A stretch of DNA of 64,000 nt. It comes from Novosphingobium aerophilum. GTDB lineage: Bacteria > Pseudomonadota > Alphaproteobacteria > Sphingomonadales > Sphingomonadaceae. Both the position numbers and the translations under genes were made by a program. The notes under the pieces were generated by a model. It worked only from the letters and a program-made list of their open reading frames with translations, searched no databases and had not been told where the DNA came from. Location: NCBI RefSeq assembly GCF_014230305.1, contig NZ_JACLAU010000007.1, positions 1 to 64,000 of the forward strand, given 5' to 3'. Of the stretch, positions 24,890-33,632 are shown piece after piece (position 1 is the stretch's first letter; every line of letters starts with the position of its first letter).

Positions 24890-26017
24890 TCAGGGAAAGC
24901 GGCTCGCGCCAAGGGCCTCGGCATAGACCGCGCGGTAAGCGGCCACCATGGTCGCCTCGTCGTACTCGGCCAGGGCGCGGGCGCGGTTGGCCTCGCCCAC
25001 GGCACGGCGCAGGGCGGGATCGGCGCAGAGCCGCGCGAGCGCCTCGGCCAGCGGGTCATCCCGGCCCGGGGGGACCACGAAGGGGCGATTCTCGGCCGCA
25101 ACCATGGTCGCGACGTCACCGACGTCGGGCGAGGCCACGGCTAGTCCGGCGGCCATCGCCTCGACCACCGAGATCGGGAACTGTTCGCTGTCCGATGACA
25201 GGGCGAACAGGTCGAACAGGCCGACCGCCCGGGCCGGGTCGGCGACGAAGCCGGGCAGGTGGACGCGGTGGGCCACGTTCAGCCGCAGCGCCTCGTCGCG
25301 GATCGCGTCGCGCTCGGGGCCGTCGCCCAGGATCACCAGTTGCCAGGCCTCGGGCAGGGGCGCGAAGGCACGGACCAGGCGCGGCAGGTTCTTGACCGCG
25401 CGGAGCCCGGCCAGCGTGCCCAGCCACAGCTCGCCCGGGCGCTTCACCACCCGGGGAATCGCATCGGGCCGCGGCTTGCGGGCATAAGCGGCGATGTCGA
25501 TCCCGTTGCCGATCCGCCGCACCCGCGGGCGCGGCTGCTGCCAGACCTCCAGCGCGATCCGTTCGAGCCGCTCCGACGGCACCACCAGGGCGGAGGTCCA
25601 GCCCAGGGCGATCCGGCGGTACCAGTTGCGCATCGGGCGCAGCCCCGCCGCCTCATCCTCGTTGAAGCCGTCCTCATGGTGGACCAGCGGCGGCAGGCCC
25701 AGCGCGCGGGCGAACAGGGTGTGCGCCATGACCCCGTCCATCGCGCCCCAATTGTAGGTCAGGACCAGGTCATGCCCCCGCATCGCTTCGGCCAGGCGGT
25801 GGAGGCGAGCCAGGCCGGGGCGGCCAGCCAGCGGCGGGAAGTCTTCGGGATAGGTCACCGGCACGGCCCGGTCGACCGCCGCACGGGCGCCCAGCGCCCC
25901 GGGCTGGGCCGAGACCACGGTGTGGCTCAGCCCCGGACCGAACACCGACATCAGCCGCGCGGCGCGCAGCTCCTTGCCGCCCGGGTTGAAGCTGGAATGG
26001 AGGTGCAGGATGCGCAT
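24890..26017 (-). CDS. Family 4 glycosyltransferase
   Basis: 375-aa GT-B enzyme. The N-terminal Rossmann half begins MRILHLHSSFNPGGKELRAARL; the C-terminal half holds the nucleotide-sugar site with LGDGPERDAIRDEALRLNVAHRVHLPGFVADPARAVGLFDLFALSSDSEQFPISVVEAMAAGL, including the EX7E-type motif (E in SDSEQFPISVVE). Such enzymes add sugars during lipopolysaccharide or capsule assembly. No other sugar genes are adjacent; ugd and the NfrB-like gene are 12-18 kb away. Donor and acceptor unknown. Confidence 0.85.
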   Translation of the reverse strand: MRILHLHSSFNPGGKELRAARLMSVFGPGLSHTVVSAQPGALGARAAVDRAVPVTYPEDFPPLAGRPGLARLHRLAEAMRGHDLVLTYNWGAMDGVMAHTLFARALGLPPLVHHEDGFNEDEAAGLRPMRNWYRRIALGWTSALVVPSERLERIALEVWQQPRPRVRRIGNGIDIAAYARKPRPDAIPRVVKRPGELWLGTLAGLRAVKNLPRLVRAFAPLPEAWQLVILGDGPERDAIRDEALRLNVAHRVHLPGFVADPARAVGLFDLFALSSDSEQFPISVVEAMAAGLAVASPDVGDVATMVAAENRPFVVPPGRDDPLAEALARLCADPALRRAVGEANRARALAEYDEATMVAAYRAVYAEALGASRFP

Positions 26018-26035
26018 CGCCGCAGGCGGGGCCGA

Positions 26036-26902
26036 TCAGCCCACGCGCTCCAGCAGCCGCGCGATCGCGGCGACGGCCTCGGGCTCATCCAGGGTCGGCG
26101 CATGGCCGATGTCGGCGAGGGTCACGGCCTCGGCGGCGGCATTGCGGCGCAGCATCTCGTCCAGCGTGGCGACCGAGAACAGGTCGGACAGGGCCCCGCG
26201 GACGATCAGCAGCGGCCGCCCGACCAGCGCATCGTAGGCCGGCCACAGGTCCAGCGCCTCGCCCTTGGCCAGCGCGGCGAACGGCTCGGCGATTTTCATG
26301 TCATAGTCGAACACGATGCGGCCGTTCTGGCCCAGCGTCATCACGCGCTTGGCCATGGCAAGCCAATCGCTGATGCCATAGCGCGGAAAGGCCTCGCCCT
26401 GGCTGTCCTGCAGGGCCCGGGCCGCGTGCATCCAGGTGGGAAAGCTGCGCCCCTGCCCGACATACTCGAAAATCCGCTCCAGCCCGGCTGGTTCGAGCAC
26501 GGGCCCGATATCGTTGAGCACCGCGCCGGCGACGCGCGCCGGACCGCCCGATGCCAGCATCATCGTCATCAGTCCGCCCAGCGAGGTGCCGATCGCCACG
26601 AACCGGGTAATCCCGGTCTCCTCGAGCAGGGCCTCGATGTCCTCGACGTACTGGGCCGGCTGATAGGTGCGCGAATCCCGGGCATAGGCGCTGTCGCCCC
26701 GCCCGCGCAGGTCCGGGCAGATCACGCGCCACTCGGGCGAGAGCCGCTCGGCCAGATTGGCGAAGTCGCGCGCGTTGCGGGTCAGCCCGGGGAGGCACAG
26801 CACCGGCGGACGCTCTGCATCGGCGGGGGTCCCGGGATAGTCGCGGTAATGCAGGCGCAGCCCGTCCCGGCTGGACCAGAAGCGATCCTCGAACTGACTC
26901 AT
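26036..26902 (-). CDS. Alpha/beta hydrolase
   Basis: 288-aa alpha/beta-hydrolase. The nucleophile S107 lies in AIGTSLGG, the oxyanion region in LCLPGLTRNARDF, and the catalytic histidine in IGHAPTLDEPEA near the C-terminus. PDLRGRGDS is the usual conserved strand turn. It resembles esterases and epoxide hydrolase-like proteins, with no signal peptide. ATG at 26902 fits the domain; the very long open frame extending to 28372 is antisense to selO and not real. Substrate not predictable. Confidence 0.85.
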   Translation of the reverse strand: MSQFEDRFWSSRDGLRLHYRDYPGTPADAERPPVLCLPGLTRNARDFANLAERLSPEWRVICPDLRGRGDSAYARDSRTYQPAQYVEDIEALLEETGITRFVAIGTSLGGLMTMMLASGGPARVAGAVLNDIGPVLEPAGLERIFEYVGQGRSFPTWMHAARALQDSQGEAFPRYGISDWLAMAKRVMTLGQNGRIVFDYDMKIAEPFAALAKGEALDLWPAYDALVGRPLLIVRGALSDLFSVATLDEMLRRNAAAEAVTLADIGHAPTLDEPEAVAAIARLLERVG

Positions 26903-26974
26903 CAAAACGGCCCGTGATCCTTTTCTGGTCGTACCCGCCTTGCACCCCCGGGTCCGTCGCCCCACTATCGCCTG

Positions 26975-28387
26975 ATGTTCACGGAACCGCAAGCCGCCGC
27001 CTATCGCCCCGATCCGCAGGTCCTGACCCTGGCGGACTGGCTCGCCGATCCGGTCGCCGCGGCGGACTTCCCCGCGACGACCCTGCGCTTCCGCAACGAT
27101 CGCTGGGCCCCCGCAGTGGGGCTCGACGGGCTCGACGAGGCGGCCTGGCTCGGCCATTTCGGCCGCTTCGCGCCGCTGCCCGACAATCTGCCCCAGCCGC
27201 TGGCGCTGCGCTATCACGGGCATCAGTTCCAGGTCTACAACCCCGAGATCGGCGACGGCCGCGGGTTCCTGTTCGCGCAACTGCGCGACGGCGCAGGGCG
27301 GCTGCTGGACCTGGGCACCAAGGGTTCGGGCCAGACCCCGTGGTCGCGCTTCGGGGATGGCCGCCTGACCCTGAAGGGCGCCATGCGCGAGATCCTGGCG
27401 ACCGAAATGCTCGAGTCGCTGGGGGTCTATACCAGCAAGACCTTTTCGGTGATCGAGACCGGCGAGCGGCTCTACCGCGAGGACGAGCCCTCCCCCACCC
27501 GGTCGGCGGTGCTGGTCCGGCTGAGCCACAGCCACATCCGCATCGGCACGTTCCAGCGGCTGCTCGCCTTCGAGGAGCAGGACCAGATGGCAGCCCTGGT
27601 CGATTACTGCCTGGCGAACTTCCCCGGACCACCCCCGCCCGCCGACGCCCCCGGGCGCGACGAGCCGGCGGTGATCCTGCTGCACCAGGTGGTCGAACGG
27701 CTGGCCGACATGGCGGCGGGCTACATGGTGGCGGGCTTCGTCCACGGGGTGCTCAACACCGACAACATGAACATCACCGGGGAAAGCTTCGATTACGGCC
27801 CGTGGCGCTGGCTGCCGCGGTTCGATCCGCTGTTCACCGCAGCCTACTTCGATCACGGCGGGCTCTATGCCTATGGCCGCCAGCCGACCGCGATCCACTG
27901 GAACTGCGGCCAGCTGGCCGTGGCGCTGCGCCTGCTGGCCGATGCCCCGCCGCTGATCGCCGCGCTGGAGCGGTTCGGCCCCCTGTTCAACGATTCGCTG
28001 GCGCGGCGGTTCTGCTGGCGGCTGGGGGTGGAGCCGCAGGGCACCGAACCCGACCTGGCCCTGCTCGCCGCGGCCGAGCGGCACATGGCCGAGGCGGGGC
28101 TCTCGCCCGACCTGTTCCACTGGCGCCACCGCGCCGGACGCAATGCGCCGGAGGGCGAGCTGGGCGACCGGCTGGGCACCTACCGGCCGGCGGCGAGCTG
28201 CGACGATCCGCTCTGGCGGGCCGCAGGTCCGGTCACCAACCATATAGACGAGGTCGAGCGGATCTGGGCCGCGATCGACCAGCAGGACGACTGGTCGGCC
28301 CTGACCGCGCAGGTCGCGGCGATCCGCGCCCTGGGTGCCGCGCTGGGCCCGGCACCCGGGCCAACTGGCCACTTGTCCGGGGTCTAG
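26975..28387 (+). CDS. selO: Protein adenylyltransferase SelO (YdiU family)
   Basis: Pseudokinase-fold enzyme that transfers AMP from ATP, bound in a flipped orientation, to hydroxyl side chains of proteins. The 470-aa sequence has the family signatures YHGHQFQVYNPEIGDGRGFLFAQL, GTKGSGQTPWSRFGDGRLTLKG, REILATEMLESLGV and HGVLNTDNMNITGESFDYGPW (metal and catalytic loop with DNMN). No selenocysteine or C-terminal CxxC/U motif is present, as is normal in many bacterial members. E. coli SelO targets redox and metabolic enzymes during oxidative stress. The divergent hydrolase starts 72 nt away. Confidence 0.92.
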   Translation: MFTEPQAAAYRPDPQVLTLADWLADPVAAADFPATTLRFRNDRWAPAVGLDGLDEAAWLGHFGRFAPLPDNLPQPLALRYHGHQFQVYNPEIGDGRGFLFAQLRDGAGRLLDLGTKGSGQTPWSRFGDGRLTLKGAMREILATEMLESLGVYTSKTFSVIETGERLYREDEPSPTRSAVLVRLSHSHIRIGTFQRLLAFEEQDQMAALVDYCLANFPGPPPPADAPGRDEPAVILLHQVVERLADMAAGYMVAGFVHGVLNTDNMNITGESFDYGPWRWLPRFDPLFTAAYFDHGGLYAYGRQPTAIHWNCGQLAVALRLLADAPPLIAALERFGPLFNDSLARRFCWRLGVEPQGTEPDLALLAAAERHMAEAGLSPDLFHWRHRAGRNAPEGELGDRLGTYRPAASCDDPLWRAAGPVTNHIDEVERIWAAIDQQDDWSALTAQVAAIRALGAALGPAPGPTGHLSGV

Positions 28388-28451
28388 GCTTGCCGAAATA
28401 TTTACAAGTCAGCGGCTAAGCCAGCGTTGTCGACGCGCGCGTGAGGCTCCA

Positions 28452-29915
28452 ATGACCGTAATGGCTCCCTGCGCCACCCCGCCAGACGCGATCAAGGACC
28501 GGATGACCGACGAAATCGTCTCGACTGCCCCCGCCACCGGTGAGGTGCTGTGGCGTGGCCGCCCCGGCGATGTCGACGATGCGGTCACCCGGGCCGGGCG
28601 TGGCTGGTCGGCCTGGGCCGCTCAGCCGCTCGCCAATCGCATCGAACTGCTGCGCCGTTTCGCCAACGAGGTGCGCAAGGACCAGGACAGCCTGGCCGAG
28701 CTGATCGCGCGCGAGACCGGCAAGCCCTTGTGGGAGGCGAAGACCGAGGTCGAGGCGGTGGTCGCCAACGTCGAGGGCTCGGTCCGCGCCTATGCCGATC
28801 GCACAGGGCAGCGCCGACTCGACAGCGCGCTCCAGGGCACGGCTGCGCTGCGCCACAAGCCGCACGGGGTGATGGCGGTGCTCACCCCCTACAGTTCCCC
28901 GGCGCAGATCCCGGCCGGCGCGATCATACCTGCGCTGATTGCCGGCAATGCCGTGGTGTTCAAGCCCAGCGAGAAGGCCCCGGCCGTGGGCGAGGCGCTG
29001 GTGCGCTGCTTCCACCGCGCGGGGATCAGCGCCAACGTGCTGCACCTGCTGGTCGGCGGCCCCGCCACCGGCCAGGAGCTCGTTTCGCACCCGGGGGTGC
29101 ACGGTGTGCTGTTCTCCGGATCGGCCCATGCCGGCATCGCCATCAACCGGCGGCTCGCCTCCAACCCGGGCAAGCTGATCTCGCTCGACATGGGCGGCAA
29201 CAATCCGGTGGTGGTCTGGGACACGCCCAAGATCGAGGACGCCGCGACCCTGGTGGTCCAATCGGCCTTCGCCAGCGCCGGCCAGCGTTCGACCAATGCC
29301 CGGCGCCTGATCATCAAGGCCGATCTCTACGACGCGGTGGTCGGCGAGGTGAAGCGCCTGGCCGATCGCATCATCGTCGGCGCACCGTTCGACAACCCGG
29401 CCCCGTTCATGGGCCCGGTGATCGACAATACCGCCGCCGATGGCCTGACCGAAAGCTTCGTCTACCTGCTGTCCAACGGCGGCCGCCCGATCAAGCACAT
29501 GGTCCGCCCGCAGCCCGACCTGCCCTTCCTGACCCCGGCGATCATCGACACCACGGGCATGAGCGAGCGCCCCGACGTCGAACTGTTCGGGCCGCTGCTG
29601 CAGGTGATCCGGGTGGACGATTTCGACGCCGCCATCGCCGAAGCCAACAACACCCGCTTCGGCCTGTCCGCCGCGCTGATCGGCGGATCGCCGCAGGACT
29701 ACAACCGGTTCTGGGCCAATGTCCGCGCCGGGGTGCTCAACTGGAACCGGCCGACCAACGCCACCTCGCCGGGCGCGCCGCTGGGCGGGGTCGGCCTGTC
29801 GGGCAACCACCGTCCCGGCGGCTTCTACGCCGCCGACCAGTGCGCCTACCCGGTCGCCTCGACCGAGGTGGAACAGCCCCGCCTGACCCTGGGACTGGGC
29901 CTGCGCGAAGGTTGA
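28452..29915 (+). CDS. AstD-like aldehyde dehydrogenase homologue, catalytic residues lost
   Basis: Aligns along its length with succinylglutamate-semialdehyde dehydrogenase AstD (fifth position of the AST arginine pathway), about 487 aa from the ATG at 28452; ATG at 28503 is an alternative. The NAD-binding KPSE (K171) and ELFGPLL are kept. The catalytic core is not: the Asn of GPYNFP is Ser (S148), the general-base Glu of LEMGGNN is Asp (D246), and the nucleophile Cys of AGQRC is Ser (S280, codon TCG at 29289). No frameshift or stop is present, so the frame appears maintained. No other ast genes are nearby. Probably a pseudoenzyme or one with altered chemistry. Confidence 0.85.
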   Translation: MTVMAPCATPPDAIKDRMTDEIVSTAPATGEVLWRGRPGDVDDAVTRAGRGWSAWAAQPLANRIELLRRFANEVRKDQDSLAELIARETGKPLWEAKTEVEAVVANVEGSVRAYADRTGQRRLDSALQGTAALRHKPHGVMAVLTPYSSPAQIPAGAIIPALIAGNAVVFKPSEKAPAVGEALVRCFHRAGISANVLHLLVGGPATGQELVSHPGVHGVLFSGSAHAGIAINRRLASNPGKLISLDMGGNNPVVVWDTPKIEDAATLVVQSAFASAGQRSTNARRLIIKADLYDAVVGEVKRLADRIIVGAPFDNPAPFMGPVIDNTAADGLTESFVYLLSNGGRPIKHMVRPQPDLPFLTPAIIDTTGMSERPDVELFGPLLQVIRVDDFDAAIAEANNTRFGLSAALIGGSPQDYNRFWANVRAGVLNWNRPTNATSPGAPLGGVGLSGNHRPGGFYAADQCAYPVASTEVEQPRLTLGLGLREG

Positions 29916-29928
29916 GCTGTCAAGGCGG

Positions 29929-30654
29929 TTACAGCCCCACGGTGACCAAGGTCACCTCGGTGCCGTCAGCGCGGGTCCGGACATAGGCGGCGAACCCGGC
30001 TTCGCCGCCGGACGCGAAGATCCGGGCATAGTCCTGCCCCGCGTCATGACGGGGGCTGAGGCGCGCGACCCCGGCCAGGTTCCAGTAGACATCGATCACC
30101 TCGCGCGGGGGGAGCGCGGTGAGAAAGGTCACCGCGCGCAGCCGGCAGCCGAGCAGGTCATGGCCAGCCCCGTCGATCAGGTGCCCGCGCGGGAGGAGCG
30201 GCACGGCTTCGGGCAGGCTGGCACCCCAGATCGCCGAACGACCGGCGGACACGGCGCAGCGCGGATCGCGGCGCAGTTCACGCACCAGCCGGGCGGCGGT
30301 GTCGGCCAGGGTCGCCCCAGGCTCGGTCCCGGTCATGGCCGGAGCGGGATCGGGCGCAGGCTGGGCATCGGCGCCGACCAACCGGACGATCCCAGCTCGG
30401 ACCTTGGCCAGTTCGTCATCGGTGCGGTCGATCAGCGGGATCGGCGCGCTCGCCGGACCGGCCAGGGTGAACAGCGCGCCCTCCTGGCTCAACCCGACCA
30501 GATCGGGATCGGTCATCAGCGGCTCTTGCAGGACGGCGGCGATCACCGGATCGCGCGGTGGTGGTGGCGGCGGCTCTCCCCGGCCACACCCCGTCAGGGC
30601 CGCCAGCGCGGACACCGGACCCAGCATGACCATGACCTTGTTCGCGAGCCGCAT
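29929..30654 (-). CDS. Hypothetical lipoprotein
   Basis: About 241 aa. A signal sequence (MRLANKVMVMLGPVSALAALTGC) ends in a lipobox (LTGC), followed by a proline tract. The mature part has two cysteines in DPRCAVSAGRSAIWGASLPEAVPLL and LLGCRLRAVTFLTA that could form a disulfide, and ends in a beta-like segment FAAYVRTRADGTEVTLVTVGL. I do not recognise the family. It is convergent with the AstD-like gene (stop codons 13 nt apart) and divergent from ygfZ. Confidence 0.65.
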   Translation of the reverse strand: MRLANKVMVMLGPVSALAALTGCGRGEPPPPPPRDPVIAAVLQEPLMTDPDLVGLSQEGALFTLAGPASAPIPLIDRTDDELAKVRAGIVRLVGADAQPAPDPAPAMTGTEPGATLADTAARLVRELRRDPRCAVSAGRSAIWGASLPEAVPLLPRGHLIDGAGHDLLGCRLRAVTFLTALPPREVIDVYWNLAGVARLSPRHDAGQDYARIFASGGEAGFAAYVRTRADGTEVTLVTVGL

Positions 30655-30776
30655 GCGCGCCAACCTCCTGCCTTCGTCCTCTCGGCGATCATGGTTAAAT
30701 TCCGGTGTGCGGCGCCGGAGGACCATCTCCCCTGATCCCCCTACCGCCGGGACGCGCCGCGCCCTACCTAGGGATC

Positions 30777-31520
30777 ATGACCGCCACCCGCCTCTCCACC
30801 CGCGCCGTGATTCGTCTCAGCCCCGAACCGGGCGAGGATGCCCGCGCCTTTCTCCAGGCGCTCGTCACCCAGGACATGGCCGGAGCCCTCCCCGCCTGGA
30901 CCGGGCTGCTCACCCCGCAGGGCAAGGCCCTGTTCGACTTCCTGGTTTGGCCGGCGGGTGAGGACCTGCTGATCGACTGCGAGGCCTCTGCCGCCGACGC
31001 GCTGGTCAAGCGCCTGTCGCTGTACCGCCTGCGCCGCCGGATCGCGATCGCCCGGGACGACCGTTTGGCGGTCCACTGGAGCCCGCTGCCCGGGTCCGGT
31101 CCCGACGGCGCCGCCCCCGACCCCCGCCTTGCCGCGCTCGGGGAGCGCTGGATCGCCCCGCTTGCCGCAGACCCAGAAGCATCGGCCGAGGCCGCCTGGC
31201 TGGCCCATCGCCTGAACCTTGGCGTGCCCGAAGGCCGGGCCGAGCTGGGCGACGGCGAGACGCTCTGGCTGGAATGCAACGCCGCCGAGCTCAACGGGGT
31301 CAGCTTCACCAAGGGCTGCTACGTCGGTCAGGAAAACACCGCGCGGATGAACTGGCGGCAGAAGGTCAACCGCCGCCTGCTGGTGGTCCCGCTCGACCGG
31401 TCCGATCCGGCCCGGCAGCGCATCGCCTACCCCGAGCTGGGACTGGCGATCGACCATCTGCGGATGGACGATGGGGCCGCAGACCTGCTGCCGGCCTGGT
31501 TGTCTCTGGCCGAGGACTGA
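30777..31520 (+). CDS. ygfZ: YgfZ/IBA57-type folate-binding Fe-S protein
   Basis: GcvT-like tetrahydrofolate-binding protein that supports assembly or repair of certain 4Fe-4S enzymes. The 247-aa product shows the family signature KGCYVGQE near residue 185, whose Cys is functionally important, and the N-terminal LVTQDM and LTPQGKALFDFLV segments. ATG at 30777 gives the normal start. In this window it could serve QueE (radical SAM) and other Fe-S enzymes. Confidence 0.9.
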   Translation: MTATRLSTRAVIRLSPEPGEDARAFLQALVTQDMAGALPAWTGLLTPQGKALFDFLVWPAGEDLLIDCEASAADALVKRLSLYRLRRRIAIARDDRLAVHWSPLPGSGPDGAAPDPRLAALGERWIAPLAADPEASAEAAWLAHRLNLGVPEGRAELGDGETLWLECNAAELNGVSFTKGCYVGQENTARMNWRQKVNRRLLVVPLDRSDPARQRIAYPELGLAIDHLRMDDGAADLLPAWLSLAED

Positions 31521-31523
31521 CGG

Positions 31524-31991
31524 TCAGGCCCGGACGATTCGCGCGGCATAGCAGCCGCGCACCGCGTAATGGGCATGGAGACAGGCCACGTCCCGGCGCT
31601 CCAGCATGGTCAGGATGTGCGGCTCCAGCTCGGTGCCAGGGGCCAGGCAGGCGTCCACCATCTCCCCCGCCGCCGAGAAGGCCCGCAACGAGATCGGCCG
31701 ACGAAGGATCGCATCCGGCAGGGCGCCGACCAGATCGAGTGGCCGGTCGGACTGTTCGCCGATGAAGATCGCGTGGGATGCGCGATAGGGGGTGGGCGCC
31801 GGCTGGTGTTCGAAATTGAGCAGCAGCGCGGTCTCGCCCACCTCCAGATCGCGCACGGCGATGCGGTCGGGAAAGCCGGGCGTGGCATCGACCAGGCAAC
31901 GCCGCACGCTCTGGGCGGCAAGCGTGCCGTCGCTTTGCCCGATCAGATGGCGGAAAAGGCGGGGATCGAGCCCCTGGATGCGATAGGCCAT
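31524..31991 (-). CDS. DUF1203 domain protein
   Basis: 155-aa protein with DUF1203 features: MAYRIQGLDPRLFRHLIG, the PGFPDRIAVRDLEVGETALLLNFEHQP core, PYRASHAIFIGE, and C-terminal CLHAHYAVRGCYAARIVRA. The family has no known function; conserved His and Cys near the end are suggestive of metal or ligand binding but that is speculation. It ends convergently with ygfZ (3-nt gap) and has about 100 nt of gene-free DNA upstream. Confidence 0.78.
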   Translation of the reverse strand: MAYRIQGLDPRLFRHLIGQSDGTLAAQSVRRCLVDATPGFPDRIAVRDLEVGETALLLNFEHQPAPTPYRASHAIFIGEQSDRPLDLVGALPDAILRRPISLRAFSAAGEMVDACLAPGTELEPHILTMLERRDVACLHAHYAVRGCYAARIVRA

Positions 31992-32087
31992 GTGACACTC
32001 CCTGCGTGAGAGCGCCTGCTGCCCGGGACGGAGCCCGCTGTCGTCCCGATGCTTGCGATCAATCCCGCGACGGCCCGGCGGCGCGCT

Positions 32088-32693
32088 TCATCCGGGTGTT
32101 ACCGCACAGTTCGGCGTGCGGATCCCGGCCCGTAGCGCCGCCTCGATCAGCATGCGCTCGGCCTCGTCGCGCGCCGCGGTGCGCGGCAGGTCGAGCGACT
32201 GGCTGAGCGGACCCCCCAGCAGGGCGTCACCCAGCGCCATCAGCACCAGGCTCTGGGTCACCTCGCGCATCGATCCGGTGCCGGGTTCGTGGACATCCTC
32301 GACCAGCCCGCCAATCGCCGCGACGATCGGATCGAGCGCATCCTCGTTGCCCGACAGCAGCATCCATGAGGCGAGCGCCCCGCCGCCCTCGCGATCGAAG
32401 GCATCGAAGGTCAGATCGACCACGGCCCGCGGCGAAACCAGACCCTTGCGCGCGGCCAGCACGGTTTCGGCGATGGTGGCGCAGATTGTCGCGGCGAGAT
32501 GCTCGGCCAGGGCCTTCTGCAGCCCGGCGGCCGAACCGAAGTGATGCAGCAGGTTGGCGTGCGTGCGCCCGATCCGGTGCGCCACGGCCTTCAGGGTGAC
32601 GGCGGCCGGCCCCGCCTCGATCAGCAGCGCACGCGCCGCGTCGAGCGCCAGCGAGCGGCTCTCCTCCTGGGTCAGGCGCTTCCTAATTGACAT
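32088..32693 (-). CDS. TetR family transcriptional regulator
   Basis: 201-aa repressor-type protein. The N-terminal helix-turn-helix spans SLALDAARALLIEAGPAAVTLKAVAHRIGRTHANLLHHFGSAAGLQKALAEHL, with a helical ligand-binding domain after it. Its own start codon lies inside the inverted repeat TGACA-TTCC-TGTCA (32688-32701), so autoregulation is likely. The divergent metal-dependent hydrolase starts 30 nt away and is the obvious second target. Effector unknown. Confidence 0.88.
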   Translation of the reverse strand: MSIRKRLTQEESRSLALDAARALLIEAGPAAVTLKAVAHRIGRTHANLLHHFGSAAGLQKALAEHLAATICATIAETVLAARKGLVSPRAVVDLTFDAFDREGGGALASWMLLSGNEDALDPIVAAIGGLVEDVHEPGTGSMREVTQSLVLMALGDALLGGPLSQSLDLPRTAARDEAERMLIEAALRAGIRTPNCAVTPG

Positions 32694-32702
32694 TCCTGTC
32701 AG
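32687..32702. promoter_or_regulatory. Probable TetR operator
   Basis: TGACA-TTCC-TGTCA (32688-32701) is a perfect inverted repeat in a 29-bp divergent intergenic region and overlaps the TetR ATG. With the preceding T it includes TTGACA, a possible -35 box for the hydrolase gene. Binding here would block transcription in both directions. Confidence 0.55.
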
Positions 32703-32722
32703 TAAATCCCAGATTGCTTATC

Positions 32723-33604
32723 ATGAACGCCCCGACCTTCCTCGCGCCGCCCCGCGAAGGGGTACCTCCTGACGCCGCGCCTGCCAAGGCCGACGACGGC
32801 ACCCTGACCGTGCGCGACCTGCGCTTCGGTCGCACCACCAGGCCGGGTCGCTGGTGGTTGGGCGGGGATCCGGTGGCGACAGCCTGGCACAACGCGCTGT
32901 CGGCCACCTTCCCCAAGGGCGAGGCGTTCTTCATCGAATCCGTCAAGTCCTGCCGCGATGGCGCGCCGCCCCGGCTCGCGGCCGAGATCCGAGATTTCAT
33001 CCGCCAGGAAATCAACCACACGCGCGAGCACGTGGCCTTCAACCGCGCCGCGCTCGAAGCGGGCTACGATTTCTCGCGGATCGATGCCCATGTCGACTAC
33101 ATGCTGGGGCTGACCAAGGGCCGCCGGCCCGAGGTCAATCTGGCGGCGACCATGGCGCTGGAACACTTCACCGCGATGATGGCACACGAATTCCTGGCCA
33201 ACCCGGCCCATTTTGCCGGGGGCGAGGCCGAAGTGGCGAACATGTGGCGCTGGCATGCGATCGAGGAGATCGAGCACAAGGCCGTCGCCTTCGACACCTA
33301 TCTCCACGCCACCAAAACCTGGCCGGCGCGGCGGCGGTGGTTCCTGCGCTGCCTGATGATGCTGATCGTGACCAGGAACTTCCTGCACCACCGGTTTGTC
33401 GACGCCATCGACCTGCTGGCCCAGGACGGCATCACCGGTTGGCGGGCCAAGGTCCGCCTGTTGGCCTACCTGACGGTCCGGCCCGGCGTGCTGCGGCGCA
33501 TCTTTCCCTCCTGGCTCAGCTATTTCCGGCCCGGCTTTCACCCCTGGGATCATGACGACCGGGCCCTGATTGCCACGGCGGAACGCGAACTGGCGGCGGG
33601 CTGA
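32723..33604 (+). CDS. Metal-dependent hydrolase (PF10118 type)
   Basis: 293-aa helical protein resembling the predicted metal-dependent hydrolase family COG3687/PF10118, with a ferritin-like set of acidic and histidine ligands: RQEINHTREHVAFNR, ALEHFTAMMAHEFL and RWHAIEEIEHKAVAFD. Two hydrophobic stretches follow in the C-terminal third (FLRCLMMLIVTRNFL). The di-iron-like EXXH spacing suggests an oxygenase-like or hydrolytic centre. It is divergent from a TetR gene and probably repressed by it. The substrate is unknown; lipids have been suggested for relatives only by context. Confidence 0.8.
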   Translation: MNAPTFLAPPREGVPPDAAPAKADDGTLTVRDLRFGRTTRPGRWWLGGDPVATAWHNALSATFPKGEAFFIESVKSCRDGAPPRLAAEIRDFIRQEINHTREHVAFNRAALEAGYDFSRIDAHVDYMLGLTKGRRPEVNLAATMALEHFTAMMAHEFLANPAHFAGGEAEVANMWRWHAIEEIEHKAVAFDTYLHATKTWPARRRWFLRCLMMLIVTRNFLHHRFVDAIDLLAQDGITGWRAKVRLLAYLTVRPGVLRRIFPSWLSYFRPGFHPWDHDDRALIATAERELAAG

Positions 33605-33632
33605 GGCCCGCGCGCCGCCCGTCGCATGGCGA

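Noticed and set aside
26903..28372. 500-residue N-terminal extension of the alpha/beta hydrolase frame
   Set aside because: It is antisense to selO throughout, and the hydrolase domain starts normally at the ATG at 26902.
28452..29915. AstD-like gene as an ordinary arginine-catabolism enzyme
   Set aside because: Catalytic Cys, Glu and Asn are all substituted, and no astA, astB, astC or astE gene is near.
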